Assembly (NCBI RefSeq): GCF_000970685.1 | Contig: NZ_LAJB01000012.1 | Span: 1-64,000, forward strand | From: Domibacillus indicus | GTDB taxonomy: Bacteria; Bacillota; Bacilli; Bacillales; Domibacillaceae | DNA: 64,000 bases | Reading direction: 5' to 3' | In this document: piece by piece, positions 32,359-41,517 of the stretch | Layout: each line of letters opens with the position of its first letter | Position numbering within the stretch: position 1 is the first letter of the stretch | The notes under the pieces: model-generated | The model's database searches: none | Told to the model about the DNA's origin: nothing | What the model saw: only the letters and a program-made list of their open reading frames with translations | Program-made: the position numbers and the translations under genes

Positions 32359-33231
32359 TCAGCTTTCTCCTTTTAACAGCAGGTAAATGGCCTGTGTTCC
32401 TTTATCGTCATGACCCTGCTCAGAAAGCTTGTCGTAAAGGGAGCTGGCAAGGGCCAGGCCGGGTGTGTTCATACCCATTGCCCGGGCTGATTCAATGGCA
32501 ATGCCCATGTCTTTAATAAAGTGTTTGATGTAAAAACCAGGTTCAAAATCCCCTTTAATCATACGCGGTGCCAGGTTTGAGAGTGACCAGCTGCCCGCTG
32601 CCCCGCTGCCAATGCTGCCGAGTACCTGTTCCGGATCAAGACCTGCTTTTTCCGCATAAACCATCGCCTCTGCCACCCCCATCATATTGGAGGCAATAGC
32701 TATCTGGTTGCACATTTTTGTATGCTGGCCGGCGCCGGCTTTTCCCTGAAGAATAATGTTTTGTCCCATTGCTTCTAAAATCGGCTTAACCGCCTCAAAA
32801 TCGGCCCTGTCACCGCCGGCCATAATGGTAAGCGTGCCGTTTTTGGCTCCGATATCACCGCCTGAAACAGGCGCATCCAGCACATGGATATTCTTCTTTT
32901 TTCCTTCTTCGTATAATCTTTCGGCTAAAATGGGGCTTGAAGTCGTCATGTCAATCGCATAAGAACCCGGTTTGGCATTTGCCAGAATGCCGTCTTCCCC
33001 AAGATAAACGGCTTCAACATCTTTTGGATAGCCGACGATTGTAATCATCACGTCTGCTGCCTGTGCGACGGCTGCAGGGGTTTCTTTCCAGACCGCACCT
33101 GCTGCAAGCAAATCTTCGGCCCGCGCTTTTGTCCGGTTATAAACGACAACTGGGAAGCCTGCATTCATTAAGTGGCCGGCCATGCTTTTTCCCATTACGC
33201 CTGTTCCAATAAATCCAATTGTTTTGCTCAT
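32359..33231 (-). CDS. 3-hydroxyisobutyrate dehydrogenase-like NAD(P)-dependent oxidoreductase
   Basis: A 290-residue beta-hydroxyacid dehydrogenase. The nucleotide fold is IGFIGTGVMGKSMAGHLMNAGFPVVVYNRT. The substrate motif is DAPVSGGDIGAKNGTL, and the catalytic Lys lies in GAGQHTKMCNQIAIASNMMG. The family includes 3-hydroxyisobutyrate, tartronate semialdehyde and 6-phosphogluconate-like dehydrogenases; the exact substrate is unresolved. GAAGGAG lies upstream of ATG 33231. It is divergent from fdhD. Confidence 0.9.
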   Translation of the reverse strand: MSKTIGFIGTGVMGKSMAGHLMNAGFPVVVYNRTKARAEDLLAAGAVWKETPAAVAQAADVMITIVGYPKDVEAVYLGEDGILANAKPGSYAIDMTTSSPILAERLYEEGKKKNIHVLDAPVSGGDIGAKNGTLTIMAGGDRADFEAVKPILEAMGQNIILQGKAGAGQHTKMCNQIAIASNMMGVAEAMVYAEKAGLDPEQVLGSIGSGAAGSWSLSNLAPRMIKGDFEPGFYIKHFIKDMGIAIESARAMGMNTPGLALASSLYDKLSEQGHDDKGTQAIYLLLKGES

Positions 33232-33351
33232 ATGTATCCGCTCCTTCCAAAAGTTGCTTGCTGTTTTATTGTACCAAAAAATTCTAGATGGTTGTTTTAG
33301 ATTTGGCTGGGGGTGGTACAATGCAGATAATGAATAAAAGGAGGAGCACAA

Positions 33352-34143
33352 ATGAAAGAGGTCCAGGCAAAAAGAACGGTGCTCCGTTTTGAAAATGGAA
33401 GAGCCGGCCGGGTAACAGATATTATTGTGACTGAACAGCCGGTAACCGTTAAAATCAATGGGGAAGAATTCGTTACGATGGTCTGCACGCCGGAATACAT
33501 AGAAGACATGGTGATTGGCTATCTGGCTTCAGAAGGTGTTATCCGCCGGTATGAGGATATCCGCTATCTCCGGATTGACGACGAAGGCTTTGCCCACGTT
33601 GAGCTTTCGCGCATTAATCCTTTTTTTGAAAAACTGCAAAACAAGCGGTATATAACCTCCTGCTGCGGGATGAGCCGGCAGGGATTTGTGTTTGCGAACG
33701 ATGCCCTGACAGCCAAAAAAATGCATGATATTCATATTCGGGTAAAGCCGGAGCTCTGTTTTTCACTAATGAAAACGATGCAGAATGAAGCGAAAATGTT
33801 CAAGGAAACTGGCGGTGTCCATAATGCTTCTTTAGGAGATGAGTCGGGCATCCTCCTGAGCCGGATGGATATTGGCCGTCATAATGCGCTTGATAAGCTG
33901 TATGGCTACTGCTTAAAAAACGGCCTGTCCACAAAAGGGAAAATTCTCGTATTCAGCGGGCGTATTTCCTCGGAAATTTTGCTGAAGGCAGCCAAAATTG
34001 GCTGTGAAATTGTTCTTTCGAAATCTGCGCCGACGGAGTTTGCTCTTCAGTCTGCCGAAGAGCTTGGCATTACGACAGTCGGGTTTATCCGCAATGGCTC
34101 CATGAATATTTACACGGTGCCGGAAAGGATTATATTGCCTTAG
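33352..34143 (+). CDS. fdhD: Formate dehydrogenase accessory sulfurtransferase FdhD
   Basis: A 263-residue FdhD protein, which passes sulfur to the molybdenum cofactor of formate dehydrogenase. The catalytic Cys pair is in YITSCCGMSRQGF. Other conserved blocks are GGVHNASL, MDIGRHNALDKLYG, VFSGRISSEILLKAA and SKSAPTEFALQSAEELG. AAAGGAGGAGCACAA precedes the ATG. A promoter for the next transcript lies in its last codons, and the formate dehydrogenase gene follows after a leader region with a terminator. Confidence 0.95.
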   Translation: MKEVQAKRTVLRFENGRAGRVTDIIVTEQPVTVKINGEEFVTMVCTPEYIEDMVIGYLASEGVIRRYEDIRYLRIDDEGFAHVELSRINPFFEKLQNKRYITSCCGMSRQGFVFANDALTAKKMHDIHIRVKPELCFSLMKTMQNEAKMFKETGGVHNASLGDESGILLSRMDIGRHNALDKLYGYCLKNGLSTKGKILVFSGRISSEILLKAAKIGCEIVLSKSAPTEFALQSAEELGITTVGFIRNGSMNIYTVPERIILP

Positions 34144-34163
34144 AACTGTTACTCTGATAAAAT
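34135..34163 (+). promoter_or_regulatory. Promoter in the fdhD 3' end
   Basis: -35 TTGCCT (34135-34140) and -10 TAAAAT (34158-34163) are 17 bases apart. The start point would fall in the cre site that follows. Confidence 0.5.
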
Positions 34164-34177
34164 AGATAGCGCTTACA
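34164..34177 (-). promoter_or_regulatory. cre site downstream of the -10 box
   Basis: Read on the minus strand, TGTAAGCGCTATCT matches TGWAANCGNTNWCA at 13 of 14 positions. Placed over the start site, it should mediate CcpA repression in good carbon supply. Confidence 0.7.
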
Positions 34178-34275
34178 GTAAACGGTAAGAAAGATGAAGA
34201 GAAAACATGGCCTGCTTTCTTTTTATCATGATACTAATGGTGCTCAGCTTTTCTGTTTTTCACGCAGAAGCCGTA

Positions 34276-34329
34276 GACAGTATTCCAAAAGCCTGGATTA
34301 ACAAGCTTTTGGAATACTGTCCTTTTTTT
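34276..34329 (+). terminator. Strong terminator in the formate dehydrogenase leader
   Basis: GACAGTATTCCAAAAGC (34276-34292) pairs perfectly with GCTTTTGGAATACTGTC (34305-34321), followed by seven T residues. It lies between the cre-marked promoter and the fdh coding region. Confidence 0.9.
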
Positions 34330-34424
34330 GTTTTTTAAAAGAAAGAAGAGGGTATGGGAAAAGAGTATTTACCGGGAAAGCTATATTTAGAAGATTAATT
34401 GAGAAAGAGAGAGGAGTTTTGGCG

Positions 34425-37382
34425 TTGACGGAATACGTGGGGATTAAAGTGAATGGGCAAAACATGAGCATTCCAGGCGATGTATCGGTGATGCAGGCGC
34501 TGAAGGAGCAGGCGATTGATATTCCGAGCGTATGCTACCATCCATCACTCGGGGCAATTGAAACGTGTGACACCTGTCTGGTGGAGGTGAACGGGGAATT
34601 TGTCCGGTCATGCTCTACACCGATTCAGGATGGCGACGAGATTAACACTGCTTCTGGTGAAGTCAAACGTGTTCAAAACATTGCGATGGACCGGATTTTG
34701 CACAATCATGATTTATATTGCACAGTTTGTGACTACAACAATGGCCGCTGTGAAGTACATAACACGGTCAAGCAAATGAAAATTGAACATCAGAGCGAGC
34801 CATTTGAAGAAAAGCCTTATGAAAAAGATTTTTCGAACCCTTTTTACCGTTATGACCCCGACCAGTGTATTTTATGCGGACGCTGCGTAGAAGCGTGCCA
34901 GGACCTGCAGGTAACAGAAACGTTATCCATTGACTGGAGCTTGGAGCGTCCCCGGGTTGTATGGGACGACGACCGTCCAATCAATGAGTCTTCATGCGTA
35001 TCTTGCGGCCATTGTTCAACGGTGTGCCCATGTAATGCCATGATGGAAAAAGGCATGGTGGGAGAAGCCGGCTTTTTAACAGGCATCAAACAGGATACGT
35101 TACAGTCAATGATTGAATTAACAAAAAATGCTGAAACGGGCTTTAGTTCAATCATGCCGATTTCGGATGCAGAAGCGGCCATGCGGCAGACACGCATCAA
35201 GAAAACAAAAACGGTCTGTACGTATTGCGGTGTCGGCTGCAGCTTTGATGTTTGGACCAAAGACCGGCATATTTTAAAAGTAGAACCCCAGGTAGAGGCT
35301 CCGGCCAATGGCATTTCCACTTGCGTAAAAGGGAAGTTTGGCTGGGACTTTGTGAACAGCGAAGAACGCCTGACCAAACCATTAATCCGTGAAGGCGATG
35401 CGTTCCGCGAAGCAGAATGGGACGAAGCTCTTTCGTTAATCGAAACAAAATTCAAAGAAGCGAAAGATACGTACGGACCGGATTCAATGGCTTTTATTAC
35501 ATCTTCTAAATGCACGAATGAAGAATCATATTTAATGCAAAAGCTGGCCCGCGGCATAATCGGTACAAACAACGTCGATAACTGCTCGCGCTATTGCCAG
35601 ACACCGGCAACGGTCGGGCTGTTCCGCACGGTCGGCTACGGTGGCGACTCCGGCTCCATTACGGATATCGAGCAGGCGGGACTTGTCATGATTGTCGGAG
35701 CCAACAGTGCGGAATCGCATCCCGTTCTCGCTACACGAGTCAAGCGGTCGCATAAATTATTTGGCCAAAAGCTAATTGTTGCTGACTTGCGCAAAAATGA
35801 AATGGCTGACCGCTCTGACCTATTCATTCAGCCAAAAGCCGGTACGGATCTTGTCTGGCTGTCAGCGGTCACGAAATATATTGTGGACCAGGGCTGGGCG
35901 GACGAAGAATTCCTTCAAAAACGGGTTAACGGCATCGATGAATATATTGCAAGCCTTGAGCCTTACACAATGGAATACGCAGAGCAGGTAACCGGCATTT
36001 CAAAACAGGATCTAATCACTATTGCCGAAACGATTCACAATACAAAATCAACATGTATCCTGTGGGCAATGGGTGTTACCCAGCATCTGGGCGGAAGTGA
36101 CACAAGCACTGCCATTTCCAATTTGCTTTTAATTACCGGCAACTATGGAAAACCGGGTGCCGGAAGCTATCCACTGCGCGGCCACAATAATGTACAGGGC
36201 GCAAGTGATTTTGGCAGCATGCCGGACCGTTTCCCGGGCTATCAGCATGTAACGGATGATGCTGTCCGTGCCAAGTATGAAAAAACCTGGGGGACAAAGC
36301 TTCCAGCAGAGCCGGGCTTGAATAACCATGAAATGGTATCAGGCATTCATGCAGGCGATGTAAAAGTGATGTATTTAAAAGGCGAAGATATGGGTCTTGT
36401 CGATTCAAATTTGAATTACGTCCATTCTGCCTTTGAAAAGCTTGATTTCTTTGTGGTACAGGATATTTTCTTGTCAAAAACAGCCCAATTCGCCGATGTA
36501 GTGCTGCCGGCTTCTCCATCGTTTGAAAAAGAAGGAACATTCACAAATACAGAGCGCCGTATTCAGCGCCTGTACCAGGTGTTTGAGCCGATGGGCGATT
36601 CCAAGCCGGACTGGCAGATTATTATGGAAGTGGCCAACCGTCTTGGCGCCGGCTGGGAGTACAGCCACCCGGGTGAAATTATGGCAGAAGCCGCAAGCCT
36701 CATGCCGCTTTACTCAGGGGTAACCTATGAACGGCTGGAAGGCTACAACAGCCTGCAGTGGCCGGTGGCAGAAGACGGAACGGATTCACCGCTCCTCTTT
36801 AAGTCAATGTTCCCGTTTCCGGACGGCAAGGCGCGTCTTTACCCGGTTGAGTGGACGAAGCCGCTTCAATATGAAGAGGAGTATGACCTGCATGTGAACA
36901 ACGGCCGGCTTCTTGAACATTTCCATGAAGGCAATATGACGTACAAGTCCGCCGGTATTTCCTCAAAAACTCCAGAGGTCTTCCTGGAAGTGTCACCGGA
37001 GCTTGCGGCTGAGCGGGGTCTTGAAGATGGTACTCTTGTACGGCTGACGTCTCCGTATGGAAGTGTGAAAGTAAAATGTCTTGTCACTGACCGGGTCAAA
37101 GGCAAGGAAGTTTATCTGCCGATGAACAGCCAGGGAGAAGGGGCGATCAACTACTTAACGAGCAGTGAAGCGGACAAGGACACAGATACGCCTGCTTACA
37201 AAGAAATCAGCGCGAAAATGGAAATCCTGTCAGGCAAAGGGGAAAGCCCGCTGCCAAGAATCAATCACCGAAACGGCAACCCGCAGCCGCAGATCGGTGT
37301 GCAGGTTGAGAAAAAATGGGCACGGCCGGATTACGTGTTCCCGGGCGACTTGTTAACGAAGGGAGTGTCCAAGCGTGGCTAA
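34425..37382 (+). CDS. Formate dehydrogenase catalytic subunit, NAD-type with N-terminal Fe-S domains
   Basis: A 985-residue molybdopterin oxidoreductase like Bacillus YrhE/YjgC. The N-terminus is a 2Fe-2S domain ([19 protein letters not shown]). Next come the NADH dehydrogenase-G-like H-x3-C segment, two 4Fe-4S motifs ([24 protein letters not shown]) and the fdh 4Fe-4S site [13 protein letters not shown]. In [10 protein letters not shown] the Mo ligand is Cys, not selenocysteine. The molybdopterin dinucleotide-binding domain is C-terminal. It oxidises formate to CO2. AGAGGAG at 34409-34415 favours TTG 34425 over TTG 34419. It is followed by its DUF1641 partner with an 8-base overlap. Confidence 0.92.
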   Translation: MTEYVGIKVNGQNMSIPGDVSVMQALKEQAIDIPSVCYHPSLGAIETCDTCLVEVNGEFVRSCSTPIQDGDEINTASGEVKRVQNIAMDRILHNHDLYCTVCDYNNGRCEVHNTVKQMKIEHQSEPFEEKPYEKDFSNPFYRYDPDQCILCGRCVEACQDLQVTETLSIDWSLERPRVVWDDDRPINESSCVSCGHCSTVCPCNAMMEKGMVGEAGFLTGIKQDTLQSMIELTKNAETGFSSIMPISDAEAAMRQTRIKKTKTVCTYCGVGCSFDVWTKDRHILKVEPQVEAPANGISTCVKGKFGWDFVNSEERLTKPLIREGDAFREAEWDEALSLIETKFKEAKDTYGPDSMAFITSSKCTNEESYLMQKLARGIIGTNNVDNCSRYCQTPATVGLFRTVGYGGDSGSITDIEQAGLVMIVGANSAESHPVLATRVKRSHKLFGQKLIVADLRKNEMADRSDLFIQPKAGTDLVWLSAVTKYIVDQGWADEEFLQKRVNGIDEYIASLEPYTMEYAEQVTGISKQDLITIAETIHNTKSTCILWAMGVTQHLGGSDTSTAISNLLLITGNYGKPGAGSYPLRGHNNVQGASDFGSMPDRFPGYQHVTDDAVRAKYEKTWGTKLPAEPGLNNHEMVSGIHAGDVKVMYLKGEDMGLVDSNLNYVHSAFEKLDFFVVQDIFLSKTAQFADVVLPASPSFEKEGTFTNTERRIQRLYQVFEPMGDSKPDWQIIMEVANRLGAGWEYSHPGEIMAEAASLMPLYSGVTYERLEGYNSLQWPVAEDGTDSPLLFKSMFPFPDGKARLYPVEWTKPLQYEEEYDLHVNNGRLLEHFHEGNMTYKSAGISSKTPEVFLEVSPELAAERGLEDGTLVRLTSPYGSVKVKCLVTDRVKGKEVYLPMNSQGEGAINYLTSSEADKDTDTPAYKEISAKMEILSGKGESPLPRINHRNGNPQPQIGVQVEKKWARPDYVFPGDLLTKGVSKRG

Positions 37383-37992
37383 AGCAATTACGAAGATTCA
37401 CCATCTGGAATTGAGTGAAGAAGAGCAGCGCCGACGGGATCTTGAAGAGCTGGAAACTATGCTGGTTGAACATAAAGAGGTCATAAAGGATTTCCTTCAT
37501 ATGCTCGATAAAATTCAAAGCCGAAGCGGCCTGGATGTTGTCACCGGGTTATTCGATAAAGGCGATGAAGTACTTGATGTTCTTGTAAAAGCAACGGACA
37601 AGCCGGAAGTCGCTAAGATTATTAAAAATACGCTGCTTATGCTGGGCGCACTTGGAAAAGTCAATATTGAAGATATGAATCCATTTATCGAGAAAATAAA
37701 CGGCGGCCTGCACGGGGCTGTTCAATCTGAAAACAAGGAAGCCAGCTACGGGTCAATGCTTCGAACTCTGGCAGCACCGGAAACAAAAAAAGCAATGGCG
37801 TTTCTTTTGTCTTTCCTAAGTGGAATGGGCATTGAAAAGCCGAAGCTTCCGGCTGCGGCTGCTGAGAAAGAACAAAAAAGCAGGAAGAACTGGCTGCTGG
37901 CAGCAGGCCTGTCACTTGCAGGAGCAGCGCTGCTCTCGACTCAGTTCAGCAAAAAAGAATCTGCTCAATATGAAATGATGCACCACCAGTAA
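37375..37992 (+). CDS. DUF1641 protein, formate dehydrogenase partner
   Basis: A 205-residue protein like Bacillus YrhD/YjgD, always found next to this type of formate dehydrogenase. Its N-terminal helices ([20 protein letters not shown]) and the central block [21 protein letters not shown] fit DUF1641. A hydrophobic stretch near the C-terminus ([14 protein letters not shown]) may anchor it to the membrane. The GTG start overlaps the fdh stop, which supports a stable complex. A terminator follows. Its biochemical role is not established. Confidence 0.88.
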   Translation: MAKAITKIHHLELSEEEQRRRDLEELETMLVEHKEVIKDFLHMLDKIQSRSGLDVVTGLFDKGDEVLDVLVKATDKPEVAKIIKNTLLMLGALGKVNIEDMNPFIEKINGGLHGAVQSENKEASYGSMLRTLAAPETKKAMAFLLSFLSGMGIEKPKLPAAAAEKEQKSRKNWLLAAGLSLAGAALLSTQFSKKESAQYEMMHHQ

Positions 37993-38000
37993 AAGTGTAA

Positions 38001-38047
38001 AAGAGGCGCTTTTAAAAGAAAAAAGCTTTTGAAGCGCCTCTTCTTTT
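38001..38047 (+). terminator. Terminator after DUF1641
   Basis: AAGAGGCGCTT (38001-38011) pairs with AAGCGCCTCTT (38032-38042), followed by CTTTT. The loop holds a smaller AAAAGCTTTT palindrome. Confidence 0.8.
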
Positions 38048-38111
38048 GAACGGCGAAATGGATTATCAATGTAAGACATTAACCTATTTTCAAAGATCAG
38101 GAGGGCTTCCA

Positions 38112-38903
38112 TTGGCATATTATTCTCCCAAGGAAATCGCACATGTTGCCATAGAAGCAGGCAGCAATAAAGCAAAGCTTCCCCTTCTAAGCATGCTTAT
38201 CCTGGGTTTTTTGGGCGGCGCTTTTATCGCAATCGGCTATCTTCTCGCAATCCGGGTATCGGCAGATGTTCCCCATGAGTGGGGCTCATTCGCTTCTTTT
38301 TTAGGCGCAGCGGTTTTTCCGCTTGGCCTCATTTTGATTATTGTCGCCGGCGGAGAGCTGCTGACCGGCAATATGATGGCACTTCCGATGGCATTTCTGG
38401 CTAAAAGAGTGACCATTCGGGGACTGCTGAACAACTGGTTTTGGATTACTATCAGTAATTTTATCGGCGCTCTTTTTGTTGCCTATGTGTTTGGACATCT
38501 TGTCGGGCTGACTGAAACCGGCCCTTATTTGGATAAAACCGTTTTAACGGCACAGGCCAAGGTAGATACGGATTTTTGGCCGGCATTCTTCTCTGGCATC
38601 GGCTGTAACTGGCTTGTTGGGCTGGCTGTCTGGCTGGCTTATGGTGCTGATGACATAAGCGGAAAAATTTTAGCTATTTGGTTTCCCATTATGGGATTTG
38701 TCGCGATTGGCTTTCAGCACGTTGTCGCCAATATGTTTGTTATTCCAGCCGCGATTTTTGCCGGAGAGCTGACATGGGGTGACTACATTCAAAACTTTAT
38801 CCCAGTTTATTTAGGAAACGCGGTGGGCGGCGCTGTTTTTGTTGCTCTTATCTACTGGACTTCGTATATAAGGAAACATTCAGATGCGCCGGACAGCAAA
38901 TAG
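38112..38903 (+). CDS. Formate/nitrite transporter family channel
   Basis: A 263-residue FNT-family pentameric channel, similar in context to YrhG. The six-helix pattern includes GGAFIAIGYLLAIRVSAD, AGGELLTGNMMALPMA, SGIGCNWLVGLAVWLAYGADD, GFQHVVANMFVIPAAIF with the conserved His, and a final YLGNAVGGAVFVALIYW. It should pass formate, which is then used by the upstream dehydrogenase. AGGAGGG at 38099-38105 sets TTG 38112. It is separated from the fdh genes by a terminator, so it may have its own promoter. Confidence 0.9.
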   Translation: MAYYSPKEIAHVAIEAGSNKAKLPLLSMLILGFLGGAFIAIGYLLAIRVSADVPHEWGSFASFLGAAVFPLGLILIIVAGGELLTGNMMALPMAFLAKRVTIRGLLNNWFWITISNFIGALFVAYVFGHLVGLTETGPYLDKTVLTAQAKVDTDFWPAFFSGIGCNWLVGLAVWLAYGADDISGKILAIWFPIMGFVAIGFQHVVANMFVIPAAIFAGELTWGDYIQNFIPVYLGNAVGGAVFVALIYWTSYIRKHSDAPDSK

Positions 38904-38927
38904 ATTACGAGATTGGTAGAAAGATAA

Positions 38928-38968
38928 AGGGTCTTTAAGCCATTTTGTCTGGCTCGAGGCCCTTTTTT
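38928..38968 (+). terminator. Terminator after the FNT gene
   Basis: AGGGTC...AAGCC and GGCTCGAGGCCCT form an imperfect stem, followed by six T residues. Confidence 0.65.
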
Positions 38969-38970
38969 CT

Positions 38971-39960
38971 TTAGCTGACGAAGCTGAAATAGGAAAAGTA
39001 CAGATACAGGACAATAATGAGGATGGATGGAATTAAATAGCGAAAAGCAGGCATTCTTTTTCTTCGCAACAGGGCCAGCAGCAGAAGGGATGACAAAATG
39101 GCCGTAGAGGCTGAGGTACTTTGGAGAATAGGCGATACTTCGGATAGAATAGGTCCTTGCCGGTAAAAAACATCGGACCCGGTTAAGATAAGAATATTAA
39201 AAACATTGCTTCCGAGTATCGATCCGAGAGCCAGATTGACGTTTTTCAGGCGGAGAGCCACAAGGACAGCAATTGCTTCAGGCATGGAGGTAGTGGCTGC
39301 TAATAAAAAGCTGCCAACAAAGCTTGCGTCTATTCCTGTTACTCGGGCAATCTCGTCACCGGTGAAAGAAAGCATCGAGCCGGCACCCGTTATAACAACA
39401 GCCATCAGTGCAAAAGCTGTAATGGTTTTCTTTAGCGAAAATGCATTCAGACTGCCAGCCGGCTCCTGATTTGTTTCTAATGTTTCGGGGTGAGAAATTC
39501 TGCTGACGATGTACATGCCGAGTATACAAGCAAAAGCAATAAATAATGTGTCACTACCTATTCCGTAAACCGTATAAGCTGACTGTCTTGTAAGAGCCAA
39601 AAGAAGCATAAGGGACAGAAGCAGGCCAAGTCCGGCCGTATACTTGTGTTCGCTGCTGACGGACTGATACAGGCGAATTTTTCGGTACCATACGTCAAAG
39701 CAGGCAATAATAAAAAGATTAAACATATTTGACCCAATCATATTCCCGATGGCAATATCCGGATTCCCAATAAAAACGGCAGAAAGACTGGTTGTGACTT
39801 CAGGCAGCGAAGTGGCACCAGCCAGAAAAACAGTACCGACGAGCAGGCCGCCAAGAGATGTTTTCCCACTTAGCTCGTCTGCATAACGGGAAAGCGCAAT
39901 CGCAGCCAGAATGGTGGAAACAGCGGCCGTGAAAAAAAGGGTAAAAAGAACAAAAAGCAT
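38971..39960 (-). CDS. CaCA-family sodium/calcium exchanger-like antiporter
   Basis: A 329-residue membrane protein with ten or eleven helices in two inverted halves. The alpha repeats are LAGATSLPEVTTSLSAVFIG with GNMIGSNMFNLFII, and AATTSMPEAIAVLVAL with LGSILGSNVFNILIL. The sodium/calcium-type acidic residues are in place. ATG 39960 has GGAGGAGG upstream. Its physiological cation cannot be told from sequence alone. Confidence 0.88.
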   Translation of the reverse strand: MLFVLFTLFFTAAVSTILAAIALSRYADELSGKTSLGGLLVGTVFLAGATSLPEVTTSLSAVFIGNPDIAIGNMIGSNMFNLFIIACFDVWYRKIRLYQSVSSEHKYTAGLGLLLSLMLLLALTRQSAYTVYGIGSDTLFIAFACILGMYIVSRISHPETLETNQEPAGSLNAFSLKKTITAFALMAVVITGAGSMLSFTGDEIARVTGIDASFVGSFLLAATTSMPEAIAVLVALRLKNVNLALGSILGSNVFNILILTGSDVFYRQGPILSEVSPILQSTSASTAILSSLLLLALLRRKRMPAFRYLIPSILIIVLYLYFSYFSFVS

Positions 39961-40068
39961 GATGATAAGCCTCCTCCATGCTGCCAGAATAAAATAATAG
40001 CTTGTACCATTCATTCTATAAGCGCAATCCCGTATTCATTCCCTGGCAGAGAAAAAAGCGGAACATCA

Positions 40069-40099
40069 AAAAAGACAGCCATGAAGGTCATGGCTGTCT
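40069..40099 (-). terminator. Terminator of the HAD-IIB gene
   Basis: AGACAGCCATGA (40073-40084) and TCATGGCTGTCT (40088-40099) form a 12-base-pair stem. A T-run follows on the minus strand. Confidence 0.85.
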
Positions 40100-40113
40100 G
40101 TACTATTTACTGG

Positions 40114-40893
40114 TTAGTCAAGCAGGCCGACCATTTTCAAGCCATTTAAAATGCCGTCTTCATCGACATTCGTTGTTACATGCTTTGCGGCACTTTTGGC
40201 TTCTTCATGGCCATTGCCCATTGCCACACTGTTTACAACTGTCTTAAGCATTTCCACATCATTCAGGCCATCGCCGAATGCGTAAATGTTTTCCGGGGAA
40301 ATGCCGAGCTGGTCAATAATCTTCTGGATGCCTTTTGCTTTTGAACCGCCTGCCGGAACAATATCGACTGACACCGGGTGCCAGCGGACAAAGTCAAATT
40401 CAGGGAACTGCTTTTCGTACTCTTTATCTTCGGGGTCCTGGCAGAATAGGAGAGACTGATACAAATCACGCCCCTCGTGGTAGGATGGATCATGGCCCGG
40501 GAAGTAATTAATTTTCAATGAATCGATGCCCGCTGTTACATATTCATGTTCCGGCGTATTGGCTTTCATGTCTTCATGATCCATGAACACGACCGGATGA
40601 TTGTGTTCAACAGCCACGTCGGTTAAACGGAGCAGCGCTTCTTTATTAAGCGGATTACGGTAGAGCGGCTTTCCTTTGAATACAACATATTGCCCGTTAT
40701 AGCTGACGAATGTTTCGATCCCTAATTCTTTACGCAGGCCCTCAAACATAAATGGTGCGCGGCCAGTCGCAATAGCCACTTCATGCCCGCGTTCCTGCAG
40801 CTCCTGAACCGCCTGGCGGGTAGAAGCTGGCAGCTGTTTATCATGGTCGTACAAAGTGCCGTCTATATCAAAGAAAACGATTTTTTGGCTCAT
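40114..40893 (-). CDS. Cof-type HAD-IIB phosphatase
   Basis: A 259-residue HAD phosphatase of the YxeH/YkrA sort. Motif I is FFDIDGTLYDHDKQLP, motif II AIATGRAP, motif III the Lys in GGSKAKGIQKI, and motif IV FGDGLNDVEML. The C2 cap is present. Its substrate is probably a small phosphorylated metabolite. AAGGGGATTTGT precedes ATG 40893. A cre site upstream at 40967-40980 suggests carbon-dependent control. Confidence 0.9.
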   Translation of the reverse strand: MSQKIVFFDIDGTLYDHDKQLPASTRQAVQELQERGHEVAIATGRAPFMFEGLRKELGIETFVSYNGQYVVFKGKPLYRNPLNKEALLRLTDVAVEHNHPVVFMDHEDMKANTPEHEYVTAGIDSLKINYFPGHDPSYHEGRDLYQSLLFCQDPEDKEYEKQFPEFDFVRWHPVSVDIVPAGGSKAKGIQKIIDQLGISPENIYAFGDGLNDVEMLKTVVNSVAMGNGHEEAKSAAKHVTTNVDEDGILNGLKMVGLLD

Positions 40894-40966
40894 ACAAATC
40901 CCCTTCACGTTTTATTATTCCTTTCTATACTAGCAAATGCCAGATCATTGAACAATTGAAACATTG

Positions 40967-40980
40967 TGTAAGCGGTTTTA
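40967..40980 (+). promoter_or_regulatory. cre site upstream of the HAD-IIB promoter
   Basis: TGTAAGCGGTTTTA matches the cre consensus at 13 of 14 positions. On the minus strand a TTGTTC-17-TAGTAT promoter lies closer to the gene, so this cre is centred upstream of the -35 box, the place used when CcpA activates. Confidence 0.5.
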
Positions 40981-41109
40981 ATGATCTGTTGACTCCTGCG
41001 TCATATGGTCCCCGGTGTGCCGCCAAAAGAAGCAGCAATGTTTATCCGGCCTGCAGGAGGCATATACTAGAGAAGAAGCAGGGAAATAGGTGTGAAGGAG
41101 TGGGGCTTA

Positions 41110-41442
41110 ATGAAAATTTCTGAAATGAAAGCCGGCCTTTATTGCACGCGCTGTCACGATGAAACAATCCACCGGGTTGTATACGTAAACAATAGTATTC
41201 AAAGCATTAAATGTGAAGGATGCCATCGAGTGACCGGCATGAAAATTAATGCGAAAAAAGAATTGTATGAGGAAATATATAATCGAATTGCGACAAAACC
41301 GTCCCGGGTGACACAGGAATACAAGCAGGACTTAAGCAGGTTTGTCTCCGGTATGCCGCTCAGGATGATCAGCAAGCCTTACCGGCTGATAAAATACGTG
41401 AATGAAACAAGAAAAGTATTAAAGGAGTTTAAGCACTCTTAA
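41110..41442 (+). CDS. Small Zn-ribbon-like Bacillus protein
   Basis: A 110-residue protein with two CxxC pairs near the N-terminus (LYCTRCHDETIH and IKCEGCHRVTGM), which form a zinc ribbon. A helical basic C-terminal half follows (RFVSGMPLRMISKPYRLIKY). Similar short proteins are annotated in Bacillus as bh protein, without known function. AAGGAG at 41095-41100 sets ATG 41110. Confidence 0.75.
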   Translation: MKISEMKAGLYCTRCHDETIHRVVYVNNSIQSIKCEGCHRVTGMKINAKKELYEEIYNRIATKPSRVTQEYKQDLSRFVSGMPLRMISKPYRLIKYVNETRKVLKEFKHS

Positions 41443-41444
41443 AC

Positions 41445-41478
41445 ACGGCATGCTTTTGAGAAGCGTCCGTTTTTTTTA
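41445..41478 (+). terminator. Terminator after the Zn-ribbon gene
   Basis: ACGG...GCTT pairs with AAGC...CCGT in an imperfect stem, followed by eight T residues. Confidence 0.65.
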
Positions 41479-41490
41479 TACGCTAAAAGT

Positions 41491-41517
41491 AAAAAACGGC
41501 CCGCTGTTCAGCGGCCG
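41491..41517 (-). terminator. Terminator at the end of the CDF gene
   Basis: On the minus strand, CGGCCGCTG pairs with CAGCGGGCCG and a T-run follows. The stem includes the stop codon of the transporter gene. Confidence 0.75.

Noticed and set aside
34207-34338. 43-codon ORF with a hydrophobic, signal-like N-terminus (MACFLFIMILMVLSF) in the fdh leader
   Set aside because: It has no convincing ribosome site and its last third is the terminator palindrome, so coding is unlikely.
34850-35572. 240-codon minus-strand ORF inside the formate dehydrogenase gene
   Set aside because: It lies wholly antisense to a strongly conserved gene, with no ribosome site or recognisable domain. A shadow frame.
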